Shown here: positions 56,771 to 64,000 of the stretch, in pieces
Layout of the letters: every line of letters starts with the position of its first letter
Numbering within the stretch: the stretch's first letter is position 1
Source of the DNA: Papiliotrema nemorosa
Taxonomy: Eukaryota > Basidiomycota > Tremellomycetes > Tremellales > Rhynchogastremaceae
Length of the DNA: 64,000 bases
Assembly: GCA_032158125.1 (NCBI GenBank)
Contig: JASKOT010000009.1
Location: 186,001 to 250,000, forward strand
Direction: 5' to 3'
Program-made: the position numbers and the translations under genes
The notes under the pieces: model-generated
Told to the model about the DNA's origin: nothing
What the model saw: only the letters and a program-made list of their open reading frames with translations
Database searches by the model: none

Positions 56771-58375
56771 TTACTCGTACTTCCTATCTCTGTCTCGGTG
56801 TCCATCACGATGACTGCTGCTCCTCTCCTTGTCATCGTATCTGCTGCTCGATTTCTCATATCGATCCTCCCGATATCGATCATCCTTCCTATCCCTCTCC
56901 CTATCTCGATCACTTCGATCACCCCTGTCCCGATCGCTTCTTTCCCTATCACTCCTCTCTCGATCCCCGTACCTGTCCCTCTCCTCCCGTTCTGAATACC
57001 TGTCTCTGCTCTTTCGGTCATAATCACCGTGTCCATGCGATGACCTGTCTCGCTCTTCCTTGATATCCTCTACAAGCTCCCCAGCTTCTCGTTTGATCTT
57101 GTCACCGTGTCCAACTGCAGGCATCTCATCAAGAGGAGGCACTTTGGGCCCGTCGAGAGGAGTGTGTGGACCAGGGGAAAGTCCACGTCGACCGATACCA
57201 GCGGAAGGACCGGATGGCGCGAAAGAAGGAGGGTTGGGTCGGGGACCAGAGGGTGCATTGAAAGGGGCACTGTTGTTGGTCGATGCCGGGCCGAGGGCAT
57301 TGGCTCCTGAAATGCCGGGAGGTGGACCGTTTTGCTGTTGTCGTCCTGTCATTCGCTCTTCTGCCATTTTACCGAGCAAGTTTCGGAGCTCGTTGTATCC
57401 CAGATGCAGCTGGTCGTCAATGGGGCTTCAATCCATTTTTCAGAGTACGCACTTTACCACCGAAATGATCCGCAAGACGCTTGTCACTGTCCAACACTGA
57501 CAACATGGCTCCCTACCCATCAGCACAGTCTCTGAATGCTGAGGATCGACATACACAAGTCTCACAAACACGAAGCTTTTGATGACCCGAAGCACCGGCC
57601 GTCTCGTTTAGGTTTTGCAACTCCTTCTCCTTCTCAGTCTTCAACGCTCGCAGGGCGTCCACAGCCGCCAGCTTCTCCATCGACTCATCGATTTTACCAG
57701 CCTCTCCGAGCGCTTCCATCTCTTCGGTCCCACCTTGGATAGACAGCTCAATCTCTCCAATCTCTTTCATCTACCCATCAGCGAGGTGAAAGAAGGCGCA
57801 GGGTAACGAGGCATACCAGATCGACAGTCTTTCGGTTCTCCTCGGGTGTTTTCTCGAGTTTACGTTGACTGGCTCGGATCCTCCTATCGCAGTCATCGAC
57901 GAAACCGAACAAGGCAGCTTCGTGCCCTTGTCGGAAAGCGTTGACTCGCGGATCATTCGGGTTCTTCTCTTTGTAATCTTGGAATTCCTTGAGAATCTTC
58001 TCCGAGTGAGTCTTGGGGCATGGTCCCAAGTCCATTTTCTGCGGGTCAGCGGCTTTCCGGATATTTGTGAGGAGAAGAAAGTGGATAGACGTACAGTGTT
58101 ACCGAAGATCAGATGGGGACAGGTTCCAAAGAGGTAGTTTCGACACACTCGGTCGTCCCACCAATCCAGCTTGATAACTGTCACACCCATAGCTTCCGGT
58201 CCCATCATTGTCTGGAATATCAGCACAAGCTCTTCTCAAGTGATCAATGCTGCTCGAGCGTATTGATCTTCGTTGAACTGGGAAGGAGATTGAGATGGGT
58301 GAATCCGTGGAGGGGAAGGGCACACGTCAAACATACCTCGAGGACCTTCCGCTGCATCTCGGCCATTTTACCCAT
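56771..58375 (-). CDS. U1 snRNP-associated protein LUC7
   Basis: Start MGKMAEMQRKVLE, then after an intron TMMGPEAMGVTVIKLDWWDD and RVCRNYLFGTCPHLIFGNT: the first CCCH-type zinc finger (C-x5-C-x-H pattern continuing through KMDLGPCPKTHSEKI). A coiled coil follows (EIELSIQGGTEEMEALGEAG), then a second finger region (LRVCDVCGAML with a distant HFGGKVHLGY). The C-terminus is a long Arg/Asp/Glu/Ser tail from about 57080 to the end at RDRKYE. LUC7 stabilises U1 at weak 5' splice sites. An ATG at 58366 (MAEMQRK) is the more usual family start. Confidence 0.93.
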
Positions 58376-58641
58376 CTTTTCGCAGACCTATCACCTCCTT
58401 AACGAGGGGCTTTTCAGTGACTGGAAGGATGCTCTGTACAAGCTGAAGGAAGAGAATGTTACCACAGAGCCGGTTCAACCCTCTCGCGTTGAAAGAGTTG
58501 GGTGGCGGGATTACACTTCAATGTGGCACCCCCTCTTCACCCTGACCTCAATCTACTCTGCAGCTGGTGAGTTGTCATTGAGACAAGTGCAGATAGAGAG
58601 AAGGATATGTATGGATGACAAGTGGATTATATGCATCTGAT

Positions 58642-60401
58642 CTACGCTCTCGACTCATCCTTTGTGGTGTATATAGCGGCCGGTCCCAATTCGTTGTACT
58701 GAATCTTGTTCACGCTCAAACCCGGGTCCGAAAGGATGGTCTATGATCAGCTTGCGCCTCAAGACGTGCTGAGCTCACCTTGGCTGATATGCTACCCCCA
58801 AGGAAAGGCGCCAGGTCAGTTGTCGAAGATTTGAAGTTGAAAAAGTATTCCGGAATCGACAATAGTCTGACTTTGCTAGGTTGAACTTCGGACGGGATGT
58901 CACTGCTCGAAACGAGCAGTGGTGATAGGTAAGTTGTCAATGCCGGAGCGAGGGCTGACCGTCAGCTAGACTCGAATGGTGCAAGGATAGCTCACATCGT
59001 ATTCTCGCGAGATCACCAATCACACTGAACCCGTCCCACACGGCCAAACGCAGATCCGGGCCGAGACTCGAATGATCCACTACGCGACCTACACCTTCCC
59101 AAACGGTATCTCCACCGGGATGGCTCCCTCTAAACAATGGCTCGACCAACTTGTTGCGCACTGTACCCAATTCGACTTGTTTTTCCGGTATCGAGGGTAT
59201 CTTGCAAACAATAACGTCTGCCGCTGCAGCTGCTTCGGCTGCTTCGGCCGCTGCTACTGCTGCAGCATTTGCTTTGGCCTGTTGAGCCGCTAGTTGCTTT
59301 TTGGATTTGTGCGAGGTGTTGACCACCGGTGCTGAGCCTCCATCCACCAATCTGTCGTGAGCTACACCAGGACTACTGAAGAAGGCAACTCACTTCTTCG
59401 CTACGTCGAAAGAAGAATCATCTTCGACCTCTTTACCTGGCAGAGCCACCTTGGCTCCTGTCGCCCCCACCACCTCGATGTCGTCTCCATCCATACACTC
59501 CTTCCAGACAAAGTCTGCGACTTCCTGCACATACTTTTCCTTCTCTCCAGCCTGCCACGCTGCATCTCCCTTCTCGAGAACGCTCCTCAACTCCTTGTCC
59601 AACCCCGCATCGGCAAGTAGCAATTTGACAAAGTGCTCCTCGCAATGCTTCTTTCCAACTTCCACCACGGCTGAGCATTCTTCCCGGAGGACACTATCAA
59701 TGATGATGCTGATAAACGTCCTCTCGTAGCCTATATGAACGATGATGCCCGTCGTTTGACCGAGTGCGAAGAGCGCAGCGAGAGAAGATGGAAGGAGGGC
59801 GAAAGCAGGCACGTTTAGTCGTTCAAACGCCATTTGAGAATAAAGCGCTTGCGTGCTATTGGGCAGACTAGATGATGGGGTGGGGATGAGCAGTAAAGGC
59901 GACGAGTTGGATGATATTGTCGTGCCTAGCTGTTTGATGACGCTTTGCCTGACTGTCAGACACAAGGCAATGTCAAGTGGGTGGCTTGAAGACACATACA
60001 GGACAAATGCCCTTCCATCCCAATCTTCCTGTTCACTCTGCCTAAACGGAAATTTGATTTCGTACTTTGAGCCAAAGTCTTCACCGCTCTGAGCTGAAGA
60101 TAAAGCCTCGCCGGCAATCCAACCGTCCCTCGAGCTGGATCCAGACGCCTCGGCGGTGGAGTCTGTTGGGTCTAAAGAGGACGATATCGGAACTGCATAT
60201 GATGCCGAAGTGGTCTGGAGTTTCAGCATTCGAGCCGTTTACGGTCTCATGGTGGATTCGCGACGGCATGCGGCAGATTGACAGGGAGCGATTGGCTAAA
60301 CTTACGAGAGTAGGGAGGGAGTAAAGGTCGTCTATACCGAGTTGAGCTCGTACAGTCTCCGTGTCGACCTGTATGATAGTAGGCTCCCTTCTTTTCGACA
60401 T
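58642..60401 (-). CDS. Actin-related protein, ARP9-like
   Basis: Opens MSKRREPTIIQVDTETVRAQ. Actin-fold blocks: WDGRAFVLYVSSSHPLDI, LLLIPTPSSS, MAFERLNVPAFALLPSSLAA, TTGIIVHIGYERTFISIIID (phosphate-loop-like), then ELGTVRNKLVEPLFRGS after a low-complexity Ala-rich insert (about 59200-59290), LRLAVWDGFSVIGDLARI, and the conserved ending APFLGGSISAK then IQYNELGPAAIYTTKD. The canonical actin nucleotide motifs are degenerate, as in ARP9. ARP9 is a subunit of SWI/SNF and RSC remodellers. ARP8 or another nuclear ARP is the alternative. Confidence 0.75.
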
Positions 60402-60631
60402 GATCGCAGTGGGCCGAGCTCAAGATGAGAAAGAAGATGAGAGGGGAAGCGCTGGGATACAATCTCTACAGAAATCCCATTCCATGTCGCATGTTGATGA
60501 AACGCGTTGAAAATATAGGCGCATTGGATTCCATATCATTTTAGGCTCGCGGATTCCCATCAGGTAGAAGTGCAAGGAGATCGTCGATGACATAGACCTC
60601 TTCTTACTCTTCTCACTACTCCTACATGCTA

Positions 60632-63439
60632 TTACATCTGGCCGCCTCCACCTCCTGATAACGCTCGGTCTAGATTGAAAGCTGCAGAAATCAAGGTAAC
60701 ATGAGAGAACGCCTGGGGAGTGTTCTGTATCGTCAGTAAAGGATCATGCCTGCCAGATTATGGGGCAACTCACCCCTAAACCCTCTCCTCCACGTGATAT
60801 TTCTTCACTGTAGAGCTCGACATGATTCCCGTATCCCAAAAAGTCGATAAACATGTTCACCCTGAGCTGTCAATCTTCCACTGGCGTTGAAGGATAGACT
60901 TACGCCTTGTCGAGATATTGCCGCTCGTACACTCCGGCTCGGGTCAAAGCTTCTACGGTCCACAATGTGCACAAAGAGAACGCTCCCTCCTCTCCACCTA
61001 CTCCATCGTCACTCTTCTGCGTGTCATACCTATAGACGGAAGAGTTTGCCGTCAAACCGCCTTTCTCTGGCGTCTTCAAGATGTTGTCCAGTGTCGATGT
61101 GAATCTGGGATCCGCGGCCGAGATGAAGAATACCAAGGGCATGATCACTGTTGCTCAGCAGCTGATCTGTTTAGAGAGTGCTCTCACTCACGGACGGCAG
61201 AATCAAGGATATGTTTCTCATCATAGGACTGAGAAAAGAAGCCCTTCTCAGAGCTTACAGTCAATCACAAGGACTTTACTTTGCACCGACTTGAGCAACT
61301 TACTTCCACCCGTTCGTCTGGATATCCTCGTAAAGCCAATCCCTTGCATCTCGCCATTTCTCTCTTTGCGGACAGGGCAAACATCGCTTCTCGGCCAAAC
61401 GGATGCCTCGATCGATGGCAACCCTGCGAGCTCAGACTCGTCCACGTGAAAGCAGTGCGGACTCACCACATCATGACCTTCGAGTAAAGATAATGTTTGT
61501 GTTGTCCTCGCGGCTCCCTGATTGTCAGAGCTGCAACGAGATCTCGCAGCTAACTCACCATATAGACAAGTCGGGATTCTTGATCTGGCCGCAGACGTAG
61601 TCGACTATCTGGCGTACCGCGACCCAAGAGTCCCAGGAGAGCGGCTTGCTATATTTCTGTGCCAGATAGATACAGTCCATCAACTCGCCGTAGATATCCT
61701 AGGCGACTCAGCATGTTTCTAGCACAAATGCTGAGTGAGATTTCTGACACCCACAAGCTGAATATGATCTGCAGCTCCATTGCCGATTCGGACCGGTTTC
61801 GACCCCTTGTGTCCGTCTAGATGAGATAGCTCAATCTCTTCCAGGTCCTATCGACATCAGCGGCTGCTTGGGTCATTGTGGCACGGTCCACCTTTCCGCC
61901 GTGAATAGTGTACATGCTGTCTCGTAAGCCCTGAGCTCATTCGGCCTTGACACTTACATCTGCAACGATCCATCAGAGTTCTGCCGATCAGCAATCGATA
62001 TCAAGCCTGTCAAAACCTTACTCTATCCTTGAGTCTTTCCAGGATGAAGTTCATGTAAGCGTTGGCCCTGGTCCTCAGCGATATTTCTTGCTATAAGCAG
62101 ATACGAACTCTTCTGTAAAGCCCAGACGAATAAAGGCATAGAGGGTGAATGAGGTATCCCGGACCCAAGTAAACCGATAGTCCCTGTGGATCAGCTTACT
62201 ATCCTCGAACTCGAACAAGAGTTACCAGTTCCTGGATCCGCCTATGTGCTCTGGCAAAGCGAATGTGGGTGCCGCGACAATCGCTCCCGTCTCTTCGAAT
62301 ACCAGCATCTACCTGTCAGTTCCGCCTCCAAAGCACGATCAGCACTCACCTTCAGTACCAGTGCCGACCGGTGGACAGCTTCTCGCCATCGACCTTTGTA
62401 CCTGCTTTGACCCACCCACTTTTGCCAAAAGATCGAGGTATCTTTCATTAGATTTTCGAGTAGTTGCTAGCATCAGCGGTGACTCTTTCAAAAATGTGAC
62501 TCACCTTGGTCATGATGGGATTGAGAGGCGGTCGGAGGTTTGTGGTAGCCGAGACGAGTACCTGCATGTCCACACCGAGCGTTTTGGCCCGTTCCGGGTT
62601 AGGGTTGGCGACTCGTTTGTGCTCCGCGTTCGAGTAAGAGAAATCTCCCGCTTCTCTCAATACAAAGCACACCACTTGGCCTTCTTCCAGCTCGAATTCG
62701 GACACACATGCGGGTCCAAGTAGACCTCTCCCTTCAAGCTCCTGCACTTTGAGGCTGACTTCTGGGTCTTTGACACAAGTATCGTCCGACCAGGTTAGGT
62801 AACGCAAATCCATGGAAAGGCTAGACGATGTGAACATTGCCTTTTGGGAATTTGCACATCCATTCGGCGCAGAGTCGTCGTCTATGATCTGGTATTCAGC
62901 AGAAGTCTTCGGGTATGTTCTGTCACGCACCTCTGTCGTGTGTTTATCTCTGCAATAGTTGAAAGCAGGTGCACACTCCATGCGGAAGGGTACAGTGCCT
63001 CTGATCGATTCCACTTTTCTAATTAACCAATGCAGCGGACCTCGATTCTGACTTCCGCTCTTGTTGGCCTTTTTAGGTACCAACAAGTCGGTGACCATTG
63101 CTACCCCGTCTTCTGACAAGAATTTCGTCACGAGGACGTTCGAGTTCGGTGCATAGGCTTGCTTTGGTTTGTATGCCCAAGTGGGGTTGAGCGAGAAATG
63201 TCCACCTTTGTTCGCATCGACTATCCGGGCAAATACTGACGGACTGTCAAAGTAAGGTAGACACATGGATTCGATGGAAGCGTCCATAGACACCACTGCG
63301 GCTGTTCGAAGGTCCCCGATCAGAGCATGATCTTGGATTCCTGTTGGTTAGGCGGTTTAGTAGATGATCACTTGCCTCTAACTTTGTGCCCATGGGCGTC
63401 GTTGTCTTCTTTGATGGGTATCTGCTGTTCTCTGACCAT
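60632..63439 (-). CDS. Glycoside hydrolase family 15 protein
   Basis: N-terminus [20 protein letters not shown], then after a GC-AG intron [20 protein letters not shown] and [18 protein letters not shown], the signature of bacterial-type GH15 proteins. A beta-rich N-terminal domain follows (62450-63290), then the alpha/alpha-barrel catalytic domain, entered at [20 protein letters not shown]. It ends [15 protein letters not shown]15 enzymes hydrolyse alpha-linked glucosides; fungal members of this intracellular-looking subtype (no signal peptide here) are poorly characterised and trehalase-like activity is possible. Many short introns; the exon map of the catalytic half was not fully resolved. 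Confidence 0.88.
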
Positions 63440-63566
63440 GTCGAGGTGGATCTATGGGGTAGAATGCTGAACAGCAAGTGGGATACTATGCTACCTACTC
63501 GAGTAGCACTTTCGAGGTTCCCAAATCGGATCTCGCCCGGTGGAGGTCCTCGTGATGTCATACCGA

Positions 63567-63576
63567 GTCACGTGAT
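63567..63576. promoter_or_regulatory. E-box GTCACGTGAT
   Basis: CACGTG core in the 231-bp divergent promoter between the GH15 gene and the gene starting at 63671. The extended context matches the site at 268-276. Confidence 0.35.
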
Positions 63577-63670
63577 TACCCTTCGAGTAACCGGAGATTA
63601 TGCGTTTATCCGCTTCCTCACCTACTCGAGCAGATACTCTACCTTTAATCCGTACGGCTCTACTCTAGCC

Positions 63671-64000
63671 ATGTCCTTCCTATACCCCTCGGCATTCCCC
63701 ATCGCAGCGCATAGTAGTCGAAGGACAGCTACGCTGCCTGTGCCCATCATCCCTAGATCCCCATCTCCACCACCAGTCTCAGCTCCCCCAGCTCCTTCCT
63801 CTTCCTCCCGTCCTAGACCTGCCCGTGCAGAGTCAAAGCTGGTCAGCTCGGTCCAGAGTTCGTCTTCAACAGCAAAGTGGGTCTAGACTCGCCAACTTTG
63901 AATTTCATGCTGAGTTGCCAGAGACCTACAGTCGGAGATTGAACGGCTCTCAGCTATATGCGACGAGCATGAGCGAAAGATTCGCGCCTCAAGGGTGAGC
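63671..64000 (+). CDS. Partial gene, N-terminus of a coiled-coil protein
   Basis: Exon 1 starts MSFLYPSAFPIAAHSSRRTA and has a Pro/Ser-rich segment. An intron (GTGGGT at about 63880 to a CCAG acceptor) joins KDLQSEIERLSAICDEHERK, a heptad-like helix, ending at a GTGAGC donor at the window edge. The remainder lies outside. No family recognised. Confidence 0.6.

Overview
This is a basidiomycete fungal nuclear window, most likely from a Tremellomycete yeast (Cryptococcus/Tremella relatives). The evidence is dense genes on both strands, most cut by many very short GT-AG introns (about 32-65 nt) with CTRAC/CTGAT-like branch sites; four of the five tRNA genes carry an anticodon-loop intron; and a G-alpha subunit beginning MGGCMSTP with a long low-complexity N-terminal insert, as in Cryptococcus Gpa1. 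There is no operon structure, CRISPR array or obvious transposon. The lineage is an inference from gene style, not a database result. Gene spans run from start to stop codon and include introns; splice sites were read by eye.

Layout: 0.5-4.1 kb, PARP/E2 fusion gene. 4.1-8.4 kb, gene-poor stretch with tRNA-Val and tRNA-Ile. 8.4-13.5 kb, DUF1769 protein, GABA transaminase and G-alpha. 13.5-15.5 kb, long upstream region of the G-alpha gene with G-tracts. 15.5-21 kb, RRM protein, eIF2-alpha, enoyl-CoA hydratase, tRNA-Ala and folylpolyglutamate synthase. 21-27 kb, tRNA-Val, U1-C, DEG1/PUS3 and vacuolar M28 protease. 27-29.7 kb, tRNA-Leu, an inverted broken tRNA-Leu copy and poorly resolved sequence. 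29.7-41.5 kb, MIC60, CorA-type transporter, SH3-TBC protein, URM1, PTRHD1-like protein and UBXN1-like protein. 41.7-50.6 kb, tRNA-Ile, eIF2D, RIT1, class II cAMP phosphodiesterase and SelO. 50.7-56.4 kb, an accessory-looking stretch with two tandem paralogous orphan genes, a DUF6604 protein with an in-frame stop, and an orphan. 56.7-64 kb, LUC7, an ARP9-like actin-related protein, GH15 glycosidase and the start of a coiled-coil gene.

Functional themes: three genes concern translation initiation or initiator tRNA (eIF2-alpha, eIF2D, RIT1), the last two adjacent. Two encode U1 snRNP proteins (U1-C, LUC7). Two belong to cAMP signalling (G-alpha, phosphodiesterase). Several are mitochondrial or possibly dual-targeted (MIC60, enoyl-CoA hydratase, FPGS, DEG1, SelO).

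Main points for a second look: a 6-nt microexon inside the zinc finger of U1-C; paired weak/strong in-frame AUGs in FPGS and DEG1; a presequence-like extension without AUG on SelO; an alternating 18/22-residue repeat in MIC60; a perfect 75-bp inverted copy of an intron-bearing tRNA-Leu; two GC-AG introns; a degenerate GMN motif in the CorA protein; and the tandem orphan pair at 50.8-52.3 kb.
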